Source: Glycomyces paridis (lineage in GTDB: Bacteria > Actinomycetota > Actinomycetes > Mycobacteriales > Micromonosporaceae). Taken from it: a stretch of 64,000 nt of DNA. The stretch spans positions 379,121 to 443,120 of the forward strand of contig NZ_STGX01000001.1 in assembly GCF_004912155.1 (NCBI RefSeq). The letters are read 5' to 3'. Below are positions 27,225 through 35,100 of the stretch, piece by piece; position 1 is the first letter of the stretch, and each line of letters opens with the position of its first letter. The position numbers were made by a program, and so were the translations under genes. A model generated the notes under the pieces. The model ran no database searches. It was given only the letters and a program-made list of their open reading frames with translations, and was not told where the DNA came from.

Positions 27225-28106
27225 CTATCGCAGTCCGGCGAAGAGGTCGTCCTCGGGGAGCCGGGACTCGATGCGGGACTCGACGAGTTCGTAGTCCTCG
27301 GTGGGCCACGCCTTCTGCTGGATCTCGCGGGGGACGGCGAACCAGAACCCGTCGGGGTCGACCTGGGTCGCGTGGGCCTTGAGGGCGGCGTCGCGGATGT
27401 CGAAGTACTCGGCGCACTCGACGCGGGTGGTCACCCGCTCGCCCTTGTCGCGGGTCCAGTCGCCGGCGTCCATCCACTCCCTGTACGGGGAGTCCAGGCC
27501 CGCGTCGACCATCGCGTAGTGCAGTGCCTCGATGCGCGCCTTGCCGAACGAGTGGTTGTAGTAGAGCTTGAGCGGCTGCCACGGCTCGCCGCGGTCGGTG
27601 TAGCGCCCGGGGTCGCCGGCGGCGTCGAAGGCCGCGACGGAGATCTCGTGGGTCTTGACGTGGTCGGGGTGCGGGTAGCCGCCCTCCTCGTCGTACGTGG
27701 TCACCACGTGCGGCTTGAAGGAGCGCATGATCTCCACGAGCGGCGCGGCCGCGTCCTCGGTGGGCACGAGGTAGAAGGCGTCCTCGGGCAGGTCGATGCC
27801 GGAGTCGGGGAGCCAGCCGTCGGGCAGGCCGGAGTCGGTGAAGCCGAGCCAGTGCTGCTCGACGCCGAGGATCTCGCGGGCGCGGGCCATCTCCTCGCTG
27901 CGGATGCGGGGGAGGTTCTCCTGGACTTCGGGGCGGTCCATCTTGGGGTTGAGGACGTCGCCGCGCTCGCCGCCGGTGCAGGTGACGACGAGGACCTCGA
28001 CGCCTTCGCGCACGTAGCGCGCCATCATGCCCGCGCCCTTGCTCGATTCGTCGTCGGGGTGGGCGTGCACGCACATCAGGCGCAGTTTGCTGGACGGATT
28101 CGTCAC
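27225..28106 (-). CDS. mca: Mycothiol S-conjugate amidase
   Basis: The 293-residue zinc hydrolase cleaves mycothiol S-conjugates so that toxins are exported as mercapturic acids. It has the family zinc motif VHAHPDDESSKGA, a TCTGGERGDVLNP segment, the Mca-type DEEGGYPHPDHVKTHE and YYNHSF. Mca rather than MshB is favoured by LNPKMDRPEV and by the adjacent DUF4307 and greA genes, the usual Mca neighbourhood. I chose GTG 28106, whose product starts like known Mca proteins and has AGG 9 nt upstream; GTG 28121 is the alternative. The gene marks a mycothiol-using actinomycete. Confidence 0.93.
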   Translation of the reverse strand: MTNPSSKLRLMCVHAHPDDESSKGAGMMARYVREGVEVLVVTCTGGERGDVLNPKMDRPEVQENLPRIRSEEMARAREILGVEQHWLGFTDSGLPDGWLPDSGIDLPEDAFYLVPTEDAAAPLVEIMRSFKPHVVTTYDEEGGYPHPDHVKTHEISVAAFDAAGDPGRYTDRGEPWQPLKLYYNHSFGKARIEALHYAMVDAGLDSPYREWMDAGDWTRDKGERVTTRVECAEYFDIRDAALKAHATQVDPDGFWFAVPREIQQKAWPTEDYELVESRIESRLPEDDLFAGLR

Positions 28107-28291
28107 GTCGGTCGACCTCACTGGCGGGTGTCAAGCGGAAGGCGGTTCGGCGCTCGAACCGACTCGCGCACCGCGATGGTTGTCGGCTCTGGCATTCTGT
28201 GCAACGATACTCGATAATCATTACTTCCCGGTTCTTCCCGGAACCCGGGCTCCCGGCGGTGAATCCGCTGATCGCGAACGGAAGCGACGCA

Positions 28292-28747
28292 ATGACTGAG
28301 ACACAGACCACGGACGGGCGTGCGCCGAGCGCGCCTTCCGGCGTGGCCGACGTGTCCTTCCCCGCGGGCCGCTACGGCCGCCGCCGCTCCCCGTCGCGCC
28401 ACCGTCCGGCGCTGACCGCGCTGCTCACCGTCGGCGTCGTCGCCGCGGGCCTCGTGGCCGCCTGGCGGCTCACCGAGGTGTACGGGCAGGACGAGGTCTC
28501 CGAGCGCCTGCTCGCCTTCGACGACTCCGTGGCCGGCCAGGTCGCCATCACCTTCGAGGTCTACAAGCCGGCCGGCGAGGGCGCCGTGTGCGCCGTCCGG
28601 TCCCGCGACCTCGCCGGCGCCGAGATCGGCTACGCGGAGGTCGCCGTCCCGGCGGACGAGGCCACCCACGTCGAGATGACCTACGCCCTCGCCGTGGAGG
28701 GCGAGCCCAATACCGGCGAGGTCCTGAGGTGTTGGCAGGCGGACTGA
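28292..28747 (+). CDS. DUF4307 membrane protein
   Basis: The 151-residue protein has a cytoplasmic tail with a Gly/Arg-rich stretch (AGRYGRRRSPSRHR), one helix (LTALLTVGVVAAGLVAAW) and an extracytoplasmic beta-rich domain with paired Cys (GAVCAVRSR and EVLRCWQAD). This matches DUF4307, which in actinobacteria sits between mca and greA. The ATG at 28292 is chosen because longer readings enter the divergent promoter region. Function unknown. Confidence 0.85.
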   Translation: MTETQTTDGRAPSAPSGVADVSFPAGRYGRRRSPSRHRPALTALLTVGVVAAGLVAAWRLTEVYGQDEVSERLLAFDDSVAGQVAITFEVYKPAGEGAVCAVRSRDLAGAEIGYAEVAVPADEATHVEMTYALAVEGEPNTGEVLRCWQAD

Positions 28748-28888
28748 ACGTTGACTTTCGGCCCGTCGCACCGCGTTTCGGTCGGCGGGCCTTTCGCTAT
28801 CCCGGACCGGCCCGGGCGGCGGCCCTTCGGTTCGGCCCTCGCGGCCGGGCCCCACAGCACGGATCGCACTATTCGGAGGATCAGAAAC

Positions 28889-29383
28889 ATGGCTACGGAC
28901 GCTAATCAGGGCACTTGGCTGACCCAGGAGGCCTACGACCGCCTCAAGAGCGAGCTGGACGAGCTCATCGCGCACCGTCCGCTGATGGCCGCCGAGATCA
29001 ACGCGCGCCGCGAGGAGGGCGACCTCAAGGAGAACGGCGGCTACCACGCGGCCCGCGACGAGCAGGGCAAGCAGGAGGCGCGCATCCGCCAGCTCGAAGA
29101 CCTGCTGCGCAACGCGAAGGTCGGCGAGGCGAAGGACAGCGACGAGATCCAGATCGGCACGGTCGTGACCATCGCCTTCGACGGCGACCCCGACGACACC
29201 GAGAAGTTCCTGCTGGGTTCGCGCGAGATCGCCGCGACGACCGAGCTGACCGTGTACAGCCCGGACTCGGCGCTGGGCTCGGCCATCCTGGGCCACAAGG
29301 TGGGCGACACGGTCGCCTACCGCACCCCCAAGGACCTCCAGATCTCGGTGAAGATCATCGACGCGGAGAAGTTCCTGGGCTGA
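28889..29383 (+). CDS. greA: Transcription elongation factor GreA
   Basis: The 164-residue protein rescues backtracked RNA polymerase by stimulating transcript cleavage. The N-terminal coiled coil carries INARREEGDLKENGGYHAAR, with the acidic tip residues near Asp-Leu-Lys-Glu. The C-terminal FKBP-like domain ends in DTVAYRTPKDLQISVKI. The ATG lies after GGAGGATCAGAAAC (a strong ribosome site). The long GC-rich in-frame extension upstream is not conserved. Confidence 0.95.
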   Translation: MATDANQGTWLTQEAYDRLKSELDELIAHRPLMAAEINARREEGDLKENGGYHAARDEQGKQEARIRQLEDLLRNAKVGEAKDSDEIQIGTVVTIAFDGDPDDTEKFLLGSREIAATTELTVYSPDSALGSAILGHKVGDTVAYRTPKDLQISVKIIDAEKFLG

Positions 29384-29412
29384 TCCGTCGCCCGCGAGCC
29401 GGGCGGGCGCGG

Positions 29413-29446
29413 CGCCGCGGGGTCCTCTTGCGAGGGCCCCGCGGCG
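29413..29446. terminator. Bidirectional terminator between greA and the ABC ATPase gene
   Basis: A 15-bp stem (CGCCGCGGGGTCCTC with GAGGGCCCCGCGGCG, one G-U pair) and a TTGC loop, followed by TTGTT on the plus strand. It separates two convergent genes. Confidence 0.75.
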
Positions 29447-29456
29447 TTGTTCGACG

Positions 29457-30731
29457 TCAGGCCCGCTGGGTCCAGCCGACGTCGATGCGCTTGCCGTACT
29501 TGTCGAAGTAGTGCAGGGCGTCCATGTGGACGGCGACGGTGATGGGCTGCCCGGCCGAGACGGGGATGTGCGGGGGCAGCCGGAAGACGAGGTCGGCCGG
29601 TTTGCGGATGGGGCCGGTGTCGGCCTCGCGGTGCTCGACGGCGGCCTGGCCGAAACCGGAGAACAGGCCTCCGAGGCGGCGGCGCGGCTTCGAGCCGCCG
29701 CGGGCGAGGTCGGGCTTGTCGCCGATGCCGTCGGGCACGACCGCGGTCGCGCCGATGTCGAGGAAGACGAGCGTCTCGTGGCCGTGGTGCTCGTAGAAGC
29801 GCACGCGGCCCTGGATGGACTGGCCGGGGTGGCCGTCGGCCACGGGCGCGAGGGCCTCGGCCCGCATCCCGACGACGATGTTCTCGCCGTGGTAGCGGGC
29901 GACGGCGCGGCCGCGCAGGTCGTGCCAGGGCAGGCGCAGCTCCTGGTCGCCGAAGTCGAGGGCGACGTACCGGTCGAGGTAGACGTTGACGCGCGCTTCG
30001 AGCAGGTTCATGCGGGGCGTGCCGAGGAACGCGGCCACGTACATGGTCGCGGGGCGCTCGTACACCTCGTCGGGGGTGCCGACGTCCTGGAGGACGCCCT
30101 TGCGCATGACCGCGACCCGGTCGGCCATGGTCAGCGCCTCGGTCTGGTCGTGGGTGACGTAGAGGGTGGTGGCGTCGTGGCGGCGCACCAGCGAGGAGAT
30201 CTCGGTGCGCAGCTCGGCGCGCAGGCCCACGTCGAGGTTCGACAGCGGCTCGTCCATGAGGAACAGCCGGGGGCGGCGCACCAGCGCGCGGCCCATGGCG
30301 ACGCGCTGCTGCTGGCCGCCGGAGAGCTGGCTCGGCTTGCGGTCGACGAGGTCGGAGATGCCCAGGGCGCCGGCCATGTCGCCGACGGCCTCGGGCACGG
30401 ACTGGGCGCCGTTGTTCTTCCCGAGCTTGAGGGGGAAGCCGATGTTGTCGCCGACGGACATGTGCGGGTACAGCGCGAAGGTCTGGAAGATCATGGCGGC
30501 GTTGCGTTCGCGAGGGGGCAGGTCGTTCGCGTACTCGCCGTCGAGGAGGATCTCGCCGTCGGAGGGGGTCTCCAGGCCGGCGACCATGCGCAGGACGGTG
30601 GACTTGCCGCAGCCGGACGGGCCGAGCAGGACGAGGAACTCGCCGTGGTTGACCTCCATGCTCAAGGAGTCCACGGCCAGGGTTTCGCCGGGGAACACCT
30701 TCGAGACGTTCTTCAGCGTGACAGCAGTCAC
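29457..30731 (-). CDS. Stand-alone sugar ABC transporter ATPase (MsiK/UgpC type)
   Basis: The 424-residue protein has Walker A GPSGCGKST, Q loop MIFQTFALYPHM, signature LSGGQQQRVAMGRAL, Walker B RLFLMDEPLSNLD and H loop YVTHDQTEA. A long C-terminal OB/TOBE regulatory region follows, typical of CUT1 carbohydrate importers. No permease or binding protein lies beside it. In Streptomyces a single such ATPase (MsiK) serves many sugar importers, and this gene is a good candidate for that role. The insert at about 330-380 (GGSKPRRRLGGLFSGFG) is longer than usual. The GTG at 30731 has CTGGAG 6 nt upstream. Confidence 0.88.
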   Translation of the reverse strand: MTAVTLKNVSKVFPGETLAVDSLSMEVNHGEFLVLLGPSGCGKSTVLRMVAGLETPSDGEILLDGEYANDLPPRERNAAMIFQTFALYPHMSVGDNIGFPLKLGKNNGAQSVPEAVGDMAGALGISDLVDRKPSQLSGGQQQRVAMGRALVRRPRLFLMDEPLSNLDVGLRAELRTEISSLVRRHDATTLYVTHDQTEALTMADRVAVMRKGVLQDVGTPDEVYERPATMYVAAFLGTPRMNLLEARVNVYLDRYVALDFGDQELRLPWHDLRGRAVARYHGENIVVGMRAEALAPVADGHPGQSIQGRVRFYEHHGHETLVFLDIGATAVVPDGIGDKPDLARGGSKPRRRLGGLFSGFGQAAVEHREADTGPIRKPADLVFRLPPHIPVSAGQPITVAVHMDALHYFDKYGKRIDVGWTQRA

Positions 30732-31095
30732 CGTTGACTCCAGGGGTTCTAAAGGGGATGGACGGGCGAGTCGGAGAGGGCTATGCGGACCGGTCATTGC
30801 CCCCGCATGGCTTGCAGGCTTCGCCATGGTTAAGGGATGACTGTTCGTAGCTTAAGCCTTCCGGTCTCTCTTGGTAACGGGGGTCACCCTTCATCGCGCG
30901 AGGTGAACGCGGGTTCACACTTGGTGCCACCTGCGGTTTCAGGCGCCGCACGCGTGTCGCCCACCGCGGTCCAAGGGCGGCATTTCGGTCGACTGCAACC
31001 GTTTTCAGACACCGTTTCGGCATGCGCCGCGCTCCCACTCCCGCCGCCGCGCCGTGCGCCACCGACCCCTCCGCGACGGGCACTACGATCGAGGC
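30732..31095. other. Divergent intergenic region with operator-like palindrome
   Basis: This 364-nt region lies between the ABC ATPase gene and ilvA and holds no supported gene. It contains a clean inverted repeat GTGAAC-4 nt-GTTCAC (30903-30918), which could bind a sugar or amino-acid responsive regulator. A TACGAT -10 (31084-31089) lies exactly 6 nt before the ilvA GTG, implying a leaderless ilvA message. Confidence 0.45.
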
Positions 31096-32310
31096 GTGAC
31101 GGAGCTGGTGACACTTTCCGACGTCCGCGCCGCGGCCGCCGACCTCGCCGGGGTAGTGCGACGCACCCCCCTCGAACCCTCCCGCGACCCCGTCCTCGAC
31201 GGCGTCCACCTCAAATGCGAGAACCTCCAGCGCGCGGGCTCGTTCAAGATCCGCGGCGCCTACATGCGCGTCTCCCGCCTCACCCCCGACGAACGCCGCC
31301 ACGGCGTCGTCGCCGCCTCCGCCGGCAACCACGCCCAAGGCGTCGCCCTCGCCGCCTCCACCCTCGGCATCCGCTCCACCGTCTTCATGCCCGAATCCGC
31401 GCCCCTCCCCAAGGTCGCCGCCACCAAGGGCTACGGCGCCGAAGTCATCCTCGGCGGCCTCACCGTCGACGACGCCCTAGAATCCGCCCACCGCTACGCC
31501 GCCGAGACCGGCGCCACCCTCATCCACCCCTTCGACCACCACGACATCGTCGCCGGTCAGGGCACCATCGCCCTCGAGATCCTCGACCAGCTCCCCGAGA
31601 CCACCACCATCGTCACCTCCGTCGGCGGCGGCGGCCTCATCGCCGGCATCGCCGCGGCCGCCAAGCAACTGCGCCCCGACATCCGGATCGTCGGCGTCCA
31701 AGCCGAAGGCGCCGCCTCTTACCAGCACTCCCTCGCCGCCGGCACCCCCGTCCGCCTCGACAAGATGCAGACCATCGCCGACGGCATCGCCGTCGGCCGC
31801 CCCGGCGACGTCCCCTTCGCCCACGTCGCCGCCCTCGTCGACGAGATCGTCACCGTCACCGAAGAGGACATCAGCCGCGCCCTCCTCTCCCTCCTCGAAC
31901 GCAACAAACTCGTCGTCGAACCCGCCGGCGCCACCGCCTACGCCGCACTCCTCAACTACTCCGTCGCCTACGACGCCCCCACCGTCGCCGTCCTCTCCGG
32001 CGGCAACATCGACCCGCTCCTGCTCATGCGACTCATCGAACACGGCCTCGGCGCCTCCGGCCGCTTCATGCGCGCCAACCTCCGCTGCGCCGACCGCCCC
32101 GGCGCCCTCGCCTCCATCCTCCGACTCGTAGGTGCCTACGGCGGCAACATCGTCGACGTCTACCACCAGCGCTCCGACCCCCGCCTCGGCGTCGGCGAAG
32201 TCTCCGTCGACCTCTCGATCGAGACCCGCGGTTCCGAACACGCGGCCGAAATCGTTGCGTCCCTGCGCGACGCGGGTCATTTCGTGTCGGTGGAGGGCCC
32301 TAGCATCTGA
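31096..32310 (+). CDS. ilvA: Threonine ammonia-lyase (dehydratase) with ACT domain
   Basis: The 404-residue PLP enzyme converts threonine to 2-oxobutanoate, the first step toward isoleucine. The PLP lysine is Lys51 in GSFKIRGAY, and the glycine-rich phosphate loop is SVGGGGLIAGIAAA. ASAGNHAQGVA is the substrate-binding segment. A single C-terminal ACT-like domain (LRCADRPGALASILRLV) suggests allosteric control. Length fits the short biosynthetic/catabolic form rather than the 510-residue E. coli IlvA. The start fits the -10 spacing. A candidate ung promoter (TAGCAT) overlaps its last codons. Confidence 0.92.
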   Translation: MTELVTLSDVRAAAADLAGVVRRTPLEPSRDPVLDGVHLKCENLQRAGSFKIRGAYMRVSRLTPDERRHGVVAASAGNHAQGVALAASTLGIRSTVFMPESAPLPKVAATKGYGAEVILGGLTVDDALESAHRYAAETGATLIHPFDHHDIVAGQGTIALEILDQLPETTTIVTSVGGGGLIAGIAAAAKQLRPDIRIVGVQAEGAASYQHSLAAGTPVRLDKMQTIADGIAVGRPGDVPFAHVAALVDEIVTVTEEDISRALLSLLERNKLVVEPAGATAYAALLNYSVAYDAPTVAVLSGGNIDPLLLMRLIEHGLGASGRFMRANLRCADRPGALASILRLVGAYGGNIVDVYHQRSDPRLGVGEVSVDLSIETRGSEHAAEIVASLRDAGHFVSVEGPSI

Positions 32311-32313
32311 GAC

Positions 32314-33003
32314 ATGACAAAGACCCTTGATGAACTGATGGAACCCGGCTGGGCCAAAGCGCTCGCCCCCGTCGCCGACGACGTCGCCAAGATGGGCGAG
32401 TTCCTCCGTGCCGAAGTCGCCGCCGGACGCACCTACCTCCCCGCCGCCGAGCACATCCTCCGCGCCTTCCAGCAGCCCTTCGACGAGGTCAAGGTGATCA
32501 TCGTCGGCCAGGACCCCTACCCCACCCCTGGCCACGCCATCGGGCTCTCCTTCTCGGTCGCCCCCGACGTGCGACCCCTCCCCAAGAGCCTCGTCAACAT
32601 CTACAACGAATACCGCGACGACCTAGGCCACCCCCTCCCCGCCAACGGCGACCTGACCCCTTGGGCGAACCAGGGCGTCCTCCTCCTCAACCGCTCCCTC
32701 AGCGTCGCCCCCGGCGCCGCCGCCTCGCACCGCGGCAAAGGCTGGGAATCGGTCACCGAGCAGGCCATCCGCGCCCTCGCCGAACGCGGCAGCGCCGCCG
32801 TCGCCATCCTCTGGGGCAACGACGCGCGCAAACTCAAGGTCCTCCTCGGCTCCATCCCCGCCATCGAATCCGCCCACCCCTCGCCCCTGAGCGCCCGCCG
32901 CGGCTTCTTCGGCTCCAAGCCCTTCAGCCGCGCCAACGAGCTCCTCGTCGAACAGGGCGGTGAGCCGGTCGACTGGCGCCTCCCCGCGCTCGAGCAGTCC
33001 TAG
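32314..33003 (+). CDS. ung: Uracil-DNA glycosylase, family 1
   Basis: The 229-residue enzyme removes uracil from DNA in base excision repair. The catalytic water-activating motif is [18 protein letters not shown], with the Pro variant seen in other actinobacteria in place of GQDPYH. The DNA-intercalation motif is [27 protein letters not shown] and [13 protein letters not shown] follow the family. TAGCAT at 32301-32306, just upstream of the ilvA stop, is 7 nt before the ATG. Confidence 0.96.
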   Translation: MTKTLDELMEPGWAKALAPVADDVAKMGEFLRAEVAAGRTYLPAAEHILRAFQQPFDEVKVIIVGQDPYPTPGHAIGLSFSVAPDVRPLPKSLVNIYNEYRDDLGHPLPANGDLTPWANQGVLLLNRSLSVAPGAAASHRGKGWESVTEQAIRALAERGSAAVAILWGNDARKLKVLLGSIPAIESAHPSPLSARRGFFGSKPFSRANELLVEQGGEPVDWRLPALEQS

Positions 33004-33026
33004 CGGCCCCGGGATACGGTTGCTAG

Positions 33027-33248
33027 GTGGGAATCGACATCCTGGCCCAAGAGTTCGGGCCCGAACGCGACCAGGCGCTGGCCGGGCCGCTCGGCCTGTT
33101 CGTCACCGTGTTCCTCGTCGTCGTGACGATCTTCCTCATCCGGGGGATGAACAAGCACGTCAGACGGCTGAACGACCGGCTCGCCCGCGAAGCCGCCGCC
33201 GAGGCGGCCGCCGCGAGCGCCGAGCGGGACGACACCGCCAAGGCCTGA
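33027..33248 (+). CDS. Small single-pass membrane protein
   Basis: The 73-residue product has one helix (GLFVTVFLVVVTIFLIRGM) followed by a basic region and an Ala/Glu-rich, probably helical tail. Such proteins are conserved in many actinobacteria next to a small Zn-finger-like protein. The GTG lies 6 nt after TACGGT (33015-33020), another leaderless-type start. Function unknown. Confidence 0.65.
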   Translation: MGIDILAQEFGPERDQALAGPLGLFVTVFLVVVTIFLIRGMNKHVRRLNDRLAREAAAEAAAASAERDDTAKA

Positions 33249-33261
33249 CCGGACCGAGACG

Positions 33262-33543
33262 ATGCCGCGCAAGAACCGCCGCCGGAACGAACCCGGACGG
33301 TCCACCTCCGGCGCCCAGGACCCGAGCCTGATCGACGGACCCAACGGACCCGTCCGAGTCCGGCGCATCCCCGGCGCGAGCGCGGAGAAGATCTACCGGT
33401 GCCCCGGCTGCGACCTGGAGATCCAGCCGGGCACACCGCACGTCGTGGCCTGGGCCGACGACGGCGACGGCGACGACCGCCGCCACTGGCACGGCGGCTG
33501 CTGGAACGCCAGGGACCGCCGCAGGCCCGGCCAATGGCGCTGA
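33262..33543 (+). CDS. Small conserved Cys/His protein (often labelled ATP/GTP-binding)
   Basis: The 93-residue protein has a basic N terminus, then YRCPGCDLEIQPGTPHVVAW and RRHWHGGCW. This CxxC ... H ... HxxxC pattern suggests a single zinc site. Near-identical actinobacterial proteins are often annotated ATP/GTP-binding protein, but there is no P-loop, so that label is doubtful. It lies 13 nt after the small membrane protein and is probably co-transcribed. Confidence 0.75.
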   Translation: MPRKNRRRNEPGRSTSGAQDPSLIDGPNGPVRVRRIPGASAEKIYRCPGCDLEIQPGTPHVVAWADDGDGDDRRHWHGGCWNARDRRRPGQWR

Positions 33544-33554
33544 GCCCCAACTGA

Positions 33555-33601
33555 ACACGAGGTGTGGGACGGAACCGAAGGTGCCGTCCCGCGCCTCGTG
33601 T
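33555..33601 (+). terminator. Strong terminator hairpin
   Basis: An 18-bp stem with two G-U pairs (ACACGAGGTGTGGGACGG with CCGTCCCGCGCCTCGTGT) and an 11-nt loop, starting 12 nt after the preceding stop. Its 3' arm runs directly into a 12-bp tandem repeat. Confidence 0.7.
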
Positions 33602-33642
33602 GGTGACTCGTGTGGTGACTCGTGTGGTGACTCGTGCGGTGA
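33595..33642. repeat. Four tandem copies of a 12-bp unit
   Basis: The unit CTCGTGTGGTGA occurs three times perfectly (33595, 33607, 33619) and once with one change (33631). A partial fifth copy decays into CTCTTTCGAGTGA. The first copy is part of the terminator stem. A replication-slippage origin is likely. The remainder of this 288-nt spacer, up to the hydrolase start, holds only its -10 element. Confidence 0.85.
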
Positions 33643-33819
33643 CTCTTTCGAGTGACACGACCGCCGCGAACCCGGCTTCCTGTCGTACCCGCGGGGAAGC
33701 ATCGGCGATACGGTCCCCAGGGTGGGTAGGGGTTAGGGATGGTAGACGCGACGGCCCCCGCATTGGCGCCCGCAGTGCCAGGTGCGCCACAGGCGGTGTA
33801 CCCGCGGCCGCATTCCGGG

Positions 33820-33825
33820 GATAAT
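33820..33825 (+). promoter_or_regulatory. Candidate -10 for a leaderless hydrolase transcript
   Basis: GATAAT (five of six consensus bases) lies exactly 6 nt before the GTG at 33832 and supports that start. Confidence 0.45.
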
Positions 33826-33831
33826 TCCGGC

Positions 33832-34623
33832 GTGGCTGTCATCAGATCCGCGAGCATGCTCCCCGCCCGACGCGAGGCGCTCACGCTCCACACCGCCGAC
33901 GGGCTCGAACTCGTCGGCGACATCGCCCTGCCCGCCGACCGCGCGCCCGAGGCGACCCTCATCTGCGTCCACCCGCTGCCCACCCACGGCGGCATGATGG
34001 ACTCGCACATCTTCCGCAAGGCCGCCTGGCGGCTGCCCGCGCTGGCGAACATGGCGGTGCTGCGCTTCAACACGCGCGGCACCGAGTCCCAGCAGGGCCG
34101 CAGCCAAGGGGAGTTCGACCACGGCGTGGGCGAGCGCTTCGACGTCGCCGCCGCGGTCGAGTACGCCGAGTTCGCGGAGCTGCCGCGCGTGTGGTTGCTC
34201 GGCTGGTCCTTCGGGACGGACCTCACCTTGAAGTACGGGCTCGAACCCGGCGTGGAGGGCGCGATCCTGCTGTCGCCGCCGCTGCGTTACTCCAAAGAGG
34301 AGGATCTGGAGCGCTGGGCCGATGACGGACGCCCACTCCTCGCGCTCATCCCCGAGCAGGACGACTACCTCCAGTACCCCGAGGCCAAGCGGCGCTTCGC
34401 CGCCGTCCCGCAGGCGGAGGTCGAGGAGATCGACAAGGGCGGCCACCTGTGGGTCGGCAAGGCCGAAGAGGCGCTCGACCGCATCGTGGCCCGCATCCTG
34501 CCCGAACACGCCCCGCTGCCGACTACTTGGGACGGACCGATGGAGCGCGGCGACACCTCCGCCTACGCGAACAAGACCGTGGCCGCCTTCGGCGGCTTCC
34601 TGCCCAAGCCCGACCGAGACTGA
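33832..34623 (+). CDS. Alpha/beta hydrolase
   Basis: The 263-residue protein has the alpha/beta-hydrolase layout: LICVHPLPTHGGMMDSHI (oxyanion-hole strand), LRFNTRGTESQQGRS, and a nucleophile elbow LLGWSFGTDL with Ser in G-W-S-F-G. Asp in IPEQDDYL and His in DKGGHLWVG complete a likely triad. It resembles the KANL3/Tex30-like or YpfH-type group of small serine hydrolases. The substrate is unknown. I chose GTG 33832 from its -10 spacing over ATG 33856 and an upstream ATG at 33739. Confidence 0.8.
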   Translation: MAVIRSASMLPARREALTLHTADGLELVGDIALPADRAPEATLICVHPLPTHGGMMDSHIFRKAAWRLPALANMAVLRFNTRGTESQQGRSQGEFDHGVGERFDVAAAVEYAEFAELPRVWLLGWSFGTDLTLKYGLEPGVEGAILLSPPLRYSKEEDLERWADDGRPLLALIPEQDDYLQYPEAKRRFAAVPQAEVEEIDKGGHLWVGKAEEALDRIVARILPEHAPLPTTWDGPMERGDTSAYANKTVAAFGGFLPKPDRD

Positions 34624-34627
34624 GGGC

Positions 34628-34649
34628 CGGCCCTCCCGCGGGAGGGCCG
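34628..34649 (+). terminator. Terminator after the hydrolase gene
   Basis: A 22-nt palindrome (CGGCCCTCCC, GC, GGGAGGGCCG) starting 5 nt after the stop, followed by TTCGCC. Confidence 0.65.
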
Positions 34650-34688
34650 TTCGCCGCGACTCACCAAGGGCCGCAACACTCTTCATGC

Positions 34689-34744
34689 GCGAAAGCGCCC
34701 GTGGTCGGGTGCCCGTACGGGCACCCGACCACGGGCGCTTTCGC
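34689..34744. repeat. Perfect 56-bp palindrome
   Basis: Two 28-nt arms (left arm begins GCGAAAGCGCCCGTGGTCGG) are exact reverse complements with no spacer. It lies 65 nt after the hydrolase stop. As RNA it would form a very stable 26-28 bp hairpin in either direction, so a bidirectional terminator is the simplest reading. The length and perfection are far beyond the other terminators in this window. Confidence 0.9.
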
Positions 34745-34754
34745 TGACGTCTCC

Positions 34755-34797
34755 AACCTGAAGCGGGCTTCAGGCGTCTTCAGTGTGGCTTCAGGTT
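34755..34797. repeat. CTTCAG repeat cluster
   Basis: AACCTGAAGC (34755-34764) is repeated inverted as GCTTCAGGTT (34788-34797). A nested CCTGAAG-4 nt-CTTCAGG lies at 34757-34774, and GGCTTCAGG recurs directly 21 nt apart (34766 and 34787), close to two helical turns. The 7-4-7 repeat resembles a MerR/SoxR-type operator in layout. It precedes a possible small gene at 34852. Confidence 0.6.
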
Positions 34798-34851
34798 CGC
34801 CGTCCCATCATGGGAAGCACGCCGGAACGGTCCGGCGGGAAGGAGGCGAAG

Positions 34852-35100
34852 ATGTCGGGAATGAAGCAGGTCGAGCAGGTCCGAGAAGTACTGCGATCGC
34901 AAGCGGGGCAACGACAGTGGCACTCACGAGCCACCGGCTCTGTCGGCGCGGGGCGCCGTCAGATGCAGCCGATGAACTCCAGGACGCTCGCCGGCAGCGA
35001 GGGGTCGTCGCAGTCGCCCACGGCCACGAGGTTCTCGCCCTCGATGCGCCATGCGAGACGTTCGTGCCCGCCGTCGCCGTCGCCGCCCGATCCGCCCTGA
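34852..35100 (+). CDS. Possible small protein, 82 residues, uncertain
   Basis: An ATG preceded by the full ribosome-binding consensus AAGGAGG at 5-nt spacing (34840-34846) opens an 82-codon frame beginning MSGMKQVEQVREVL. Its first half (to about 34958) lies in intergenic DNA; the second half overlaps the 3' end of the minus-strand pseudokinase gene. GC at third positions in the first half is lower than in neighbouring genes, which argues against a long-conserved protein. The ribosome site and the upstream operator-like repeats argue for expression. I recognise no family. Confidence 0.3.
   Translation: MSGMKQVEQVREVLRSQAGQRQWHSRATGSVGAGRRQMQPMNSRTLAGSEGSSQSPTATRFSPSMRHARRSCPPSPSPPDPP

Noticed and set aside
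33595-33642. Repeat cluster considered as a CRISPR array
   Set aside because: The 12-bp units are contiguous with no spacers and no cas genes are near.
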